Assembly (NCBI GenBank): GCA_964030475.1
Contig: CAXIPT010000001.1
Location: forward strand, 7,897,687 to 7,961,686
Source: Tethya wilhelma
Lineage: Eukaryota; Porifera; Demospongiae; Tethyida; Tethyidae
DNA: 64,000 bases
Reading direction: 5' to 3'
Below the pieces are notes generated by a model. That model had not been told where the DNA came from. It saw only the letters and a list, made by a program, of their open reading frames with translations, and ran no database searches. Shown in pieces: positions 11,241 through 22,211 of this stretch (its first letter is position 1; the number at the start of each line of letters is the position of its first letter). A program made the translations under genes and the position numbers.

Positions 11241-14200
11241 TCATATCTTCTCTCCAGAGTTTTTTCTCAATACGTCTGGTGAACTGTGGCTTGCAGACCG
11301 GACTTCATCATATCTTCTCTCCAATGCTTTTCTTATTTCTCTCAATGCTTCTTCATGTGATGCAGGTGTTTTCTTTGGCTCTTTCTTTCCTTTGGATGAA
11401 TCTGATGGGTTATCATTCTTAAGTATGGGTCCATATATTTTTGTGGCTCTAGAAGTTAATCTTTCCCCATCTGTTTGGAATTTCTCACCAACAGCTTTTA
11501 TTCCAGCCTTTGTGTTGCTACCTCCACCTCCTCTATCCCCACTACCTGTACCTTGGCTATTACCTTGGCTATTACCTTGAGCTCCTTTGCCATTGCTACC
11601 ATTTCCTTTTCTCTGTTCATTGTTTTGCCCACCTTGTGATTGTTGACTGTTACCTTTACCTCCTTTATTACCACCCCCAGTGCCTCCACCAAACCCAAAG
11701 TGTAGTTTTGGTACTTGGGATATATTTATACTAGGCAGTCCTGGCCGCAGTTGAATATTAGTAAATTCAAGTGCTGGTGAAGCTTTAACTCCAGTATGTC
11801 CGCTAGTTTCCGCTGTAATATTGAATGCCTTTATCCCTGGCTTTGCACGTACTGAGGCATCCACGCCCACTCCATCAAATGCATGAACGTTTACATTTCC
11901 AGTCTTTACCTCGCTTCCAACAGAAGCACTGGCAGAAGCTGATGCAGTAGCTTTAACTCCAGTGACATTTACTGTACCTGCTTGAGCTCCTCCTCCTTTG
12001 CCATTGCTACCGCTTCCTTTTCTCTGTTCTTTGTTTTGTCCACCTTGTGATTGTTGACTGTTACCATTACCTCCTTTATTACCACCCCCAGTGCCTCCAC
12101 TAAATCCAAAGTGTAGTTTTGGTACTTGGGATGTATTTATATCTGCACTCACAGCTTTATTTAGTGCTTTTAAATCTGTTGCTTTAGATATAACTGAAAC
12201 GTCGGCTATAGCACTGGACACATCTTTTTTTAACACTTTCACATCAACTACTTCAGCTTCAGCTTTTGTTTTTACACTGGCTTCTATCTTAGCCTCTACC
12301 ATACTTGCTTCATTGGCTTCTACTTTTGATGATGCCAATGCACTTACATCTTTCTTTAGTTCTTTGTGTTCTATGCTTTGCAGTCCTGGTTGTAATTTAA
12401 TTAATTTGTCTTCTGTACTAGTAGATTCAGCTGGGAGGATGTGTACATGTTGGGGGCCAACTGCTGACTTGTGTAGGCTTTCTCCAAAATCCCTGAGTAC
12501 TGGAATACTTTCAGTGAGAATGGACACAAATGTGTCAAAACAATCAGGTTTCTCCTGGATTTTGCATAAAATCTGAAGCAGTAGAGTGCTTGATCTATGA
12601 TCAGCCGGTTGATGCAGATTCAAGGCATCAGTCAAGTTTTGGGGTGTTATCAAATTCTCTTGAAAGGCTTTCATGGCTACATCTGTTATAGCTGGTTGTA
12701 TTGATATCATCAGATGATTGAAGTTACCCTGGGTGTCTGCATAATAAAACAAAACTCAGGTCAGTTAAGGCCAACTTTTCGCTTAACTGGTCAACCAAAC
12801 AGCTAAAAAAGCCATGAATTGGATGGCTTATATACAACCAATTAGGCTCATGCACATTCTGCTTTTAGCCTATTCTGCTTCATTTATTCTTCTATTCTGC
12901 CTGGTAAATATGATCATTCTTGAGGTCATTACTATAAAAGTTTATCAGTTCTAGGCTCATACTAGCTACTACAATCTTGTTTGATCGAACTTATGAGACA
13001 GCTAACTAGTACAATTTTAGTAGCAAGGACCATTAAATTTGACCAAAAACTCAACAATATCAAAAATTTAACCCTATTCTGCTGGAATTATGCTTCTCTC
13101 TGCAAGGCCCTATTCTGCTCCATGTGCTCAAAGAATTGCCGGCAGAATGTGCATGTCCCTACAACCAATACTTTACTTAGAGCTAATACATGACCACTTC
13201 ATTTTTTGTACCCAGGTCTGGGCCAGTAATTTAATCCTGCCAGCTATGCTTTATCCAACTTTTTAGCAGAATGGTTAAAATTTGAACCATTACATTTAAC
13301 GTGATAAAATGTGATATTCAAGTACAGATCACTCTTTAAAGCAATTAACTTTATAAGCTATGAGGGATCAAAACTGAAAATGAAGTAGTCATGTGCCGAA
13401 ATTGAGACCATTCCTTGTTCCAATACTTTTTACAGCACTACCCATTCCTACACTACTTATTTTTTATAATTTTTACTACTTGTTTTATTTATGCCTGCTC
13501 AGGTACATTAAGGACTGGGACCACGAATTATTGCTGAGTCAGCAAAAACGGCGCGCGCCCCGTAAGGATCTATAGTACACGCCCTTTTTTGTCATATGAT
13601 CATTGCGTGACTGTTCATTTATTGACTCATTTAGAAATGAAAGTGAGCTGCCTGTGAAAGTTTGTGAGAGGTATTTTTAGTTCTGCTGCTAATTTAGCTT
13701 CTTTTTGCTAGTTGTTTCTAAGCTATCGCTCATATTGGTATGTACAGCGTTTGTAGTGATCACGTGGTCTTGAGATGACATGGCCAGTAGCCTCACTAAN
13801 NNNNNNNNNNNNNNNNNNNNNNNNNNNNNNNNNNNNNNNNNNNNNNNNNNNNNNNNNNGGGGGGGGGGGGGGGGGGGGGGGACATTATTCACTAAGGGGA
13901 ACAATATTCACTATATAGTGAATTATGTATAGGAGGACAAAATTCCCAGGGGGCACATTATGATTCACTGCAACACCCTACATATGATGTAAATGAGTAC
14001 AGTCGAACCTCTGAATAAGACTACTTTGGGAGCAAGGCTTTTTGCCTTTATTCGGAGGTTGGTCCATGATGAGAGGTTCATTTTTATACACATAGGAATT
14101 GTGTTAAAGTTGATTATACATGTACAAGCTTCTTGAAGTGTTAAAGTCAGGCTCAGAGGTCAGGCTTGACTATCAATAAAACTTCCAGGGTGGTTGGTCC

Positions 14201-15645
14201 AAAAGTGAACAGAAGAGGTGCATGGCTGTACGTTGGAAAAAAGGGCTGAGCACAAGACTATTAGTAGTAGTAGCCTAACTCAATGCCAAAGACTAATCTA
14301 TAGCACAACTTAGACTCGGAGTACAAAAGTTCAATTTTACCACTCTATGTATATACGATAGGATAAAAAAATTTAAATAGGCATGGTCTCCTGCTTGGCC
14401 ATTAACTGGGATTGAGACGGTTTTGCAAAGAATCGATCAGATAACAACATTTTCAAATTGATTTCCTCATGTAATTGTTTGATCTTTCTGTCTTATGTGG
14501 AAAGGTTTCACATCACTTTTGTCTTGAGTATACATGCATGCATTGGAAACAATTTACATTACTTTTAATGGTATTCACGTGTCATTAGAAGCTAATTGAA
14601 GGGTCTTACTTGGGATGTTAATATTATGTTCTCTGAAAAGAACCTAAGTTAGTCACTAACACTCATGGGATAAGTCATTGAGATATAATATTAATTGGAA
14701 TTTATTGTTATGTTTACCTTGATTCCTATTCGACCCTTACCTGGTGGCACGACTATTTCTGCATTAAGATTGTCAGTGGATCCAGTAATATACACTGGTA
14801 TGATACATTCATCATGACCACTCTTCATGTGAATCTTCATTGTAACTCTTGGTGGATACAAGAAAGGGTGATGCATCATCTCCTTTTTAGTTGCATCACT
14901 CATCATCCAGAAGTCAACATCTGATATTTGAATCTAATAGTAATGTGATTCAGAAATGGGCAGTGAGTCACACATAATTATACATCATGCATGCACTTCT
15001 TAGAAAAAATACAGATAACCTTCAAAATTTACATTATGTATATGTTAGAACAAGCCTATTATGCAAAATGTGGATCCCCAAAAATTGGTTCTCCCTAGAA
15101 CAGATTTTCAGTCAGTGAAATATGGACCCACCTACAAAAAACTAGCCCCCCTTATGTTGTTCCTGGCAAGCGCATGTGCGCATCATAACGATGGCACTAT
15201 ATCAGGTCATATAGCTCACTTCTACTGACACAGGGAAATATGAACGTTGCCACGTGCACTGTGTTCTTCACATAACATAACATAAACCACAGAAAACTCT
15301 GTTCATAGTATAGGGCTTCCCATGATAATAAGTTGAGCACTGATTATGTGTATTCACATACATTTATGTGCTAAATCACAACTGTAAATTGATAGCACCA
15401 TACAAACTATAAAGACTGAGATGTTAATTACCTTGCCAGAATGTGGATATAGAGTTGCAACAAGCCGATGATTGTACTTATCACCACTCAAATGAGAAAT
15501 GTGTATCTTTAGATATTGATCTTCAAAATCTTCAAATTCAAACAAGTCATGACGGCAATCCAGGCAGCACCTGTTCTTAGCTTGCATTTTGAGTGCCTAT
15601 TTATGAATAGTTAAAAGCACTTTAAAAGTAGCAGCTATAGCTAGG

Positions 15646-15743
<98 letters not shown>

Positions 15744-15805
15744 NATACTTATAGTGTTTTTTTTTGTTCTTGAGAGTTATGAAGAGCTGTTTTCTTTCAG
15801 TAAAC

Positions 15806-15889
<84 letters not shown>

Positions 15890-16655
15890 ACATTACATGT
15901 ACCTTTAAACAGGAATTCAGATAAAATGAAACACAAAACTCGACTGTATGTGTTGACTCTGAGTCAGAGTATACCATGGAGGTCAAACAGTATTGTGCAT
16001 TTTTCACTAGTTGTAGGTACTGGCTGGCATTGACAGTCAAACAAAGGAAACATCTGTGTTTGGTTTTCAAAGATGCAAATCCATATTTCTCCTTGCGTGA
16101 GAACTGAGGTTTAGTGGGATGGGAATAGAAATTGAACATCACATTGTGTTTTTCCTGTGACCCTGAATAGTTATTGTGATCAGCCTTAGCAAACAAAGCT
16201 CCTGCGTTGGTTAGTTCTTGTGGAGTCAGATGGGCCAGGAAGTGAGGTATAGTCACTGTAATTGGGGAGTTAAATTCAACATCCTCTTGAGGGCAGAGCC
16301 ATAAGATAGGTGAGATAGGCAGAGAACTGTTGTGAAAGTCGAAGGGACCATACAAGGACACACCCATCTCAAAGTGGATTACCTTCCCTTTGGGTATGGC
16401 ACCTGGTGGGATCACCACAGTGATATCATGGTCCACTAGAGTGTATTCAATGCCTCGGTGATTGCACTCTATCACTGTAACTGGGTCAATGAACGGTACA
16501 TGGGTATATATTTCTGCAAGTTCAACATCTTCATCTGATTTGTTTTCTTCCTGATAAAGATCCCTATGTTCATCATATTCCTCATAATCTTCATAATCTT
16601 CATCCAATTCTAAATTAGGTGTAGTAGTTAGTTGAAATTCTGAACCAATACTCAT
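11241..16655 (-). CDS. ZU5 - UPA-like - death-fold protein with Ala/Ser/Gly-rich tail (four exons)
   Basis: I assemble four exons: 16655-16008, 15596-15432, 14933-14741, 12736-11241 (phases 0, 0, 1), totalling 2502 nt or 833 residues. The ATG at 16655 (MSIGSEF) sits three bases after a TTTGCAG, as in the paralogues at 25396 and 36978, suggesting a 5'UTR intron. Residues 1-55 are acidic. About 60-200 is a ZU5 domain (VVIPPGAIPKGKVIHFEMGV, ISPILWLCPQ, TVTIPHFL). Exons 2-3 match the UPA region that follows ZU5. Exon 4 opens with an alpha-helical CARD-like death-fold shared with the gene at 41783 (AFQENLITPQNLTDALNLHQ), then ASASAS-type repeats and Gly/Asn/Gln tracts. ZU5-UPA-death architecture is known from UNC5, PIDD and ankyrins, so a cytoplasmic signalling role is inferred. 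The C-terminus is shortened: bases 11104-11240 still encode, in another frame, the HIHTLDSI-type tail of the paralogue at 34690. Intron 3 holds an N gap. Confidence 0.8.
12737..14740. other. Long intron with assembly gap and poly-G
   Basis: The intron between exons 3 and 4 of the ZU5 gene contains 59 N (13800-13858) followed by a poly-G run to about 13881. Near 14001 a segment beginning CAGTCGAACCTCTGAATAAG resembles the end of a pogo/Tigger-type element, but I see no matching second end. No coding sequence seen. Confidence 0.6.
15646..15893. repeat. Two (CA)n microsatellites in intron 1 of the ZU5 gene
   Basis: About 98 bp at 15646-15743 (ending in an N) and about 88 bp at 15806-15893, separated by 60 bp of unique sequence. 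The long minus-strand open frame across them is an artefact of the repeat. Confidence 0.97.
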
Positions 16656-17129
16656 CTTCTGCAAAGAGTTAAATGACCCAATATTACTTATTGTTTCCAA
16701 CACACATGGTCATTATCACCAATAAGGTGATTGAATGGGAATTTCCACAATCTAATGAAGGCACCTATGGTACATAAGCCTCGGTGCACTCATAATTATA
16801 GCATGCAAAAATATGGATGATGCAGTGTATCAGTAAAGGAAGTTTAAGATCTTCATCATTGAGTATTGAGACTCAAGTAAGCAGGCATCTTGAAATAACC
16901 AAGTTCCAATAGTGCAATCAAGCCCATGCAGATGTCACGAATACTGAGTTGTGGCCAGCCTAGGTATAGTCTATGAAATACTCACTATAGACTAAAACTT
17001 GAACATTTAATTACACTGCAGATGCTTATTTCACATTTGTATGACAGATCATCTATATATAATCTGACACTATACTAAGCCAGTCAGGCATGCAATCTGA
17101 AGTTCACTGATTCCAAAAACAACACACAT
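16656..17129. other. Upstream region of the ZU5 gene
   Basis: About 470 bp of AT-rich sequence. An acceptor-like CAG lies next to the ATG; I could not place the presumed 5'UTR exon. No coding signal seen. Confidence 0.4.
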
Positions 17130-17486
17130 CAGTGGCGGATCTAGGAAATTGAATAGGGGGGGTTCTGATTAATGCGCGCGGAAATTTTCCGTATAGCCAC
17201 GCCCACTTCCGGTCTTGCAGCCCCGCCCTTTTGGCGCGTGTGCAGCTAAAATTCGCCAGAAAAAGCGTGAATGGAAGAAAAAAATGGCAAGAAAGAGACA
17301 GCAGCTCTATATTTTTCACAAAAGACTAACATTCAGTGAGATTTTGAGTTACTTTTTGGTATTTTTAAGTTGAAAGGAGGGTTCCAGCTAGGACTTTTCC
17401 AATCTGCACAGTTAATTGTAATGCGAGGTCTCAGCTGAAAGGGGGGTTCCATGGAACCCATGGAACCATGCCTAAATCCGCCACTG
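17130..17486. repeat. Non-autonomous DNA transposon with 16-bp inverted ends
   Basis: The left end CAGTGGCGGATCTAGG and right end CCTAAATCCGCCACTG are inverted copies with one or two mismatches. CACAT occurs on both flanks and may be a target-site duplication. The interior has G-runs with GGTTCCATGGAACC and no transposase. The CAGTGGCGGAT terminus is typical of widespread hAT-like non-autonomous elements (family knowledge). Confidence 0.8.
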
Positions 17487-17639
17487 CACATGTATCTAAG
17501 CTCAGTATTATCATCATGATAATTCTACAAAGTGCTTCTCACTTGAGTTACTTACTTGGACAAGCAGCTAAGATATCTGATTCAGTGAAACTGGTGCAGC
17601 ACTCTTCCTTAAAATTACAGTACAATTCTTACATAGTTT

Positions 17640-18060
17640 ACTGATAAAGCTATGCCAGAGGCCCCATTTATACACAAATGTTGAAAACGCATACTTTTAT
17701 AATAATATGTGTTGTGTTTACATGAAAAACACCCAAAACGCAAACTGGAATTGCAATGTTTGAAAATACACTTCAAAGTAGAACATTTTGAAAACGATAC
17801 CTTAAGGTTAAGTATATTACCATGGAGGTACAAATATTAGCGATTTCTTTTTATGTCCATTTAGTGGGTACAAATTTTAGTGATTTATTATTTCCATGCG
17901 CGCGCGATAATGTTGACCTAGCTCGCCCTAACATTTAGTGTGACTTATTATTAGCGAAAATATGCAATTTGCTAAAATGAATACCCATGTATAAAAGTTA
18001 CCTTAAGGTATGTTTTGCTGATCGTGCAAACAGCAAAACGCAAATGGGAACTAAAACGCT
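17640..18060. repeat. Nested inverted-repeat elements
   Basis: An outer pair (about 17780-17816 GAAAACGATACCTTAAGGT and 17999-18015 ACCTTAAGGTATGTTTT), with the related AACGCAAACTGGAA / AACGCAAATGGGAA on either side, is interrupted by an inner element (about 17817-17997, ACCATGGAGGTACAAAT... to ...GAATACCCATGTAT). This suggests one small element inserted into another. No coding potential. Confidence 0.55.
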
Positions 18061-18651
18061 TGGCCTTCAAAGCCAGAAGCCTGTAACATGTAAGAATACT
18101 CATTGCACAAGACTTATAAGACTGGCTGTTCAGCTAGTGGGAGCATGCAGCCTCAACTGTTTCAGCAACAAAGGTTCACGACCTTTAAATGTTATTCATA
18201 GCTAAACTACAAGTAGTAATCTATAGGGATGCTGGTCTTGTGATAATAAATAACATCAAAGGTCATGAGGTTTTGCTAACTTGTCTAGCTAGTCAGTTGA
18301 TCCTGGATTTGATTCTCACATGAAAGCTTTGTTGTCTAGCAATAATGCATAGGAGCAGCTGCTGTGGGCTCCAAATACTATGATGGAATCATTGTATGGA
18401 TGGAGTCTGCATGGCACATGATAAAGTCACATGGAGGTTCTGATATTAGGTAAAAAATATTGACTTGCTGCCCTCGGACATGAGAAAAAGGGGGTCCAGT
18501 AGTGCCATTGTACAGTTCAAATGATTTTTGGTGTCTTGCTGACTCTGGGTACAATACTACTCAAAGTGAAACAGTTGTAACACAGGTAGAGTACTACACA
18601 GTGGTTACACAGAGTTATGTCATAGACCATGATAACCACACGCAAACTTAC

Positions 18652-20004
18652 TTGTTCGTGAGGTGTCTTATTGTCAGTTGGTGAAACCAGAGAGGTAGGG
18701 GTGACATCATCAGTGGGTGAAATAATTGGGGTCTTATCATATAATATTTTTGGTTGGTGTAAGACAATAATACCCTGTCTTATCAACTCATTCAGTTGTG
18801 AAGTAGTAAGGGGGAAAAGCGGGCGTTCTTGAGAATCTGCTGTTAAAATTTCAAGCACTAGTTGTATACAACCCTTGTTTATGTCCAGTAGGCGAATAGA
18901 TCCATGCTCGAGTTTAATAACATCAGACACTTCATCTTGTATAGTATCAATGTCATTCAAGGTAAAGGAACACTCTGGTGCATCACTCTGAGTACCAAAC
19001 CACATTTCATTGATCACTTTGACTACTAGTAGCTGATCTGTAGTGGATGGCGATTTGATAACATCTTTTGGGACTTCAAAAACATTTCGTCTGCCAAATT
19101 CTTTAAAATGTTTTAGATATCCATCCAGACTACTCTTGACCGCTCTATCACAATGCTTGTCAACAATTTTCTGTAGGATTCTATAATTGATAAATGAGAT
19201 GTACTTGTAGTGAACAAGAAAGCTTTGAAGGTCAGAAACTGAAGTAATGGCTGATAACTCATCTCCATGTTTTTTCTGGATTGGTTTAGGGAGACCTTCT
19301 CGGCCATAAGAGAAAATAGTGCTTCTAAGTTTATCTACAGGTGTTTTATTAGTTCTAATAGCATCAAAAATACAGTCCACAAGGCTTTGAAACTCTCTAA
19401 TTATACTGTTAGCATCTCGTCTGAGTTGACGTCTTAGCTGTTCCTTCACTTCATCATCAATATCTTTGTTTAAAGAAAGATGTGGAAATGAATCTGTTGG
19501 TAGATTCTGTCCACAACATTTGGGCCAATCCTTGTAATAAGTTTCAATGCTACATCCCCTACAAAAACATTGAAAAGAAGAGGGTCTCATGGCATCAGAA
19601 TTTCCACTAGCTTTGTGGTTTGTTTCGTTGTCGATCTTTGTTGGATCAACTGCCTTTTTTAGCTCAGAAGCTAGCTTGCCAAGATTGGATTCTTGAAGGA
19701 TACTAACAAAAATATCAAAGTGAGCATCACTGTTCTTGATCTTGTGTAGAATCTGACTCATGAGGATACTAGCCCTGTCATATTCATTAACGAAAGGATT
19801 GTCTGCTTGGGATTTGTTGTAGTCAGAAATGAGAGACTTTGAACGAGCGTTTACAGCAAATTTTACAACAACTGGTGATACAGCTTCCACAAGGATAGGA
19901 AAGTTTTGAACAAACACTTTATACCGAAGAGATTCAAATGTTTCCTCCACGGTGGGAGCTACTGCAGCAGATTCTTCTGCTTTCTTCTTCGTTTCCATCA
20001 TCAT
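18652..20004 (-). CDS. CARD-like death-fold protein with Cys motif and conserved sponge middle domain
   Basis: A single large exon begins at the ATG triplet 20004/20001/19998 (MMMETKKK) and ends at a strong donor (GAACAA|GTAAGT) at 18651; reading through instead gives a stop at 18517. About residues 20-115 form a helical CARD-like domain (SILMSQILHKIKNSDAHFDIF) similar to those at 12736 and 41783. Residues 146-151 carry C-x-C-x-x-C (FQCFCRGC), also conserved at 41783. About 175-420 is the middle domain seen at 41783 and 60075, with YISFINYRILQKIVD, an FEVP motif and LDINKGCIQLVLEI. The Thr/Pro-rich end precedes the donor. I infer a cytoplasmic adaptor of a death-fold pathway; the middle domain has no function I can name. 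Downstream exons were not found in 17.0-18.6 kb. Confidence 0.75.
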
Positions 20005-20030
20005 AATTCCCTGAAGCACCCTATGGGGAC

Positions 20031-20038
20031 TTTATATA
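20031..20038 (-). promoter_or_regulatory. TATA box very close to the start codon
   Basis: On the minus strand TATATAAA lies about 27-34 nt upstream of the first ATG (20004), so transcription would start almost at the ATG, giving an extremely short leader unless an upstream start is used. Confidence 0.45.
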
Positions 20039-21448
20039 GTACGGTGTCATGTGAAAATGGAAAATGGGGACCCCCCAAAATACATTTGCCGCGGTGCCTC
20101 CAGGCCCGAGTCCGTATACTAAGCTAAATATATTGTAGTCAATGGAACCGTGACTCTATGCATGCACGCTGGAGTGCCGGTAAATCCGGATACTATAAAC
20201 AGGCAATACAAAATCAGTAGGAAAGTATACGGACTACCGTGTCTCGAGACACTTTGTATGCAAGATATAAGACAACTTTGTACCATATACCTGTGGCGAT
20301 AACCGGGTACCGTGGTCCTCAGGGTTCCCACAACTAAACAACGTTGGTATACAGCAATGCCCGTTAATATACTACTAGGAGGGTTGTAGTTATAACTTTA
20401 AAGGGCTAGAGTACTCCCAGCTGATCGCTTCTTTCTCCACGGCCAAGCAGGAAACCATTAGGTCTAAAAAGGTTTTATATTACGCGCGGATAAATAGAAG
20501 ACCAACCTTGGCAAAATTTAAGATAAAGTCAGGAGTATCATAGATAATACATGAAAACACTAAACAGGCTAGGACACATGCATGCAACCGGCAAAAAGTA
20601 ATAAGTATTAAGGTTTTAGGAGTAATAAGGCAATGGATAGGGCTAGGATTTTGGCTTCTTCAGTGAGGGTAGCAGAGGTCTGCGGCCATTGCTATAGCAA
20701 TGCTGTATTTGTTCCGCCTGGAAACCATTCTATATGGAGGTAAAAGTGGTGGTGGGTTTGGGCATTGATCCTAAGATTCTTTTGAAACGGGAGAGCCAAG
20801 CAAACGTCTGCTCACAGCACATTGTGTTCAGGTCAGGGTTCTCAGTCTTCTTTAACAGAATCCGGCTGTACATGGTGTGGCATCTCTTGTCTCAGTGATT
20901 GTGGATATGTAGCGTGTCAATTATTTTCTTCACATCAAGCCACATAGTACTGAATCTTGCAGGTAGTGGTAGGGGTTTCTTTGCCACCTTTAAATTGTTG
21001 AGATGGCACATATTATCATACGAAACCGTCAATCACCTTGGCTTCTCCCTCTCCTCCTTTGTCTTATTAGCAAACACTGACAGCATCCACACCAGGACAA
21101 TAAGAAACACACTTGAGCAGGACCCTCTGACCTTTATATAAAGATGCACAAGTAATACATCAAAAGGATATCAGTATCGGCCACAGTTACCGCATGGTAC
21201 AGTGGTTGCCAAGTGTCGATGTGCCCTCCACCACGCACAATGAACAAGTAGGTGCCCCCTTGTCCATTTCACAACTTTGTAGTGCTGAGTCACTAGCCAG
21301 CATGCCATAATAATTTATGCCATTGGGTTACTGTTATATAGTACTCAGCTAATCGAAAATCAAAGGCTAGCTAGCTACTGAATGATAGTCTCAGTGACTT
21401 TCACTTTGCCCATTGGCATTGCTTTCAGTTTGCACTTAGTCTAGACAC
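20039..21448. other. Intergenic region, nothing coding recognised
   Basis: About 1.4 kb of mixed sequence. Small inverted motifs occur (GTATACTTTCCTA / GTATACGGACT near 20115-20240). The open frame 20899-21141 has no recognisable domain. The TRMT1 pseudogene begins abruptly at its right edge. Confidence 0.4.
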
Positions 21449-22092
21449 TCCTCATCATGTGCTATGGGACATCATGAGATGTTGGGTATGTTCCCTAGCA
21501 TCAAGAGTGTATTTTAAGGTGTGCTGACTGGAACTGAATTGTCTTATACTAACTGACTCTTTATTATTTTAAGGCCAAGACTTGTTCAGTGAAGCAGTTA
21601 GTCCTAATTCAGCAGCTGCAGCTATTCTACGCAAAGATCCACGGTATGTCACTCTCACTATATAATATACAATGTCATATTATAGTGTTTGCATTAATAA
21701 CTATTTATGCTCAGATTTGAAGCATCATTTGCTATTTGTAAAGATGCCAACCCTCCGTCTAAACTCATGAAGCTATATAGCAAGGTTCCCTGAGAATCCT
21801 CAAGCAAACTGGAAGCCCAAGGCAAGAGCAAAGAGAAAGTGAGTATAATAATAATAATATTATTATTATGTGAAAAGATTCCAGTAAATATGGTATGGCA
21901 ACAACAATAATATTATTTAGCAAAACACGAAACAAAAGCTGATCCTTAGCAAGTACCAATGTGTTTTGACTATATACTGTACAATATGAAATACCTCTAC
22001 TTTATGTATACAAACACACTCAGAGGTGACCTTGATGAAGAACTGCCTACCAAACGCCAAAGATTACAAGACATCAAAGACTTTATTTGTAA
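21449..22092 (+). pseudogene. TRMT1: TRMT1 3'-end pseudogene copy
   Basis: The last four exons of the copy at 9466 are recognisable, with the same splice sites: about 21449-21485, 21574-21643, 21715-21838, 22024-22092. Similarity starts abruptly in the middle of an exon (CTCCTCATCATGTGCTATGG). The reading frame is broken: one base is lost after GTGAAGCAGTTA, and four extra bases (CTATATAGCAAGG for CTAGCTAGG) occur in the third piece. It cannot encode the normal C-terminus. It again faces an Ala/Ser/Gly-rich gene (22212-25396), as in the other two copies. Confidence 0.9.
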
Positions 22093-22211
22093 GTAATAAG
22101 AATTAGTTTACGTTCATAAGGAAAAAGAACTCAATGCAGTAATTATTACATTTATATTAGCTATAATTATATACAATTATCTACCCAATGCACATGTAAG
22201 TTAGCATTGCA

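Noticed and set aside
14001..14100. pogo/Tigger-like transposon copy
   Set aside because: Only one end-like motif (CAGTCGAACCTC) was seen, with no second terminus or transposase, so it is mentioned within the intron only.
15622..15936. Val/Cys or His/Thr 'proteins' over CA/TG repeats
   Set aside because: Microsatellite translation artefacts. Also at 4989-5210, 46703-47005, 54028-54450, 58945-59181 and 56278-56631.
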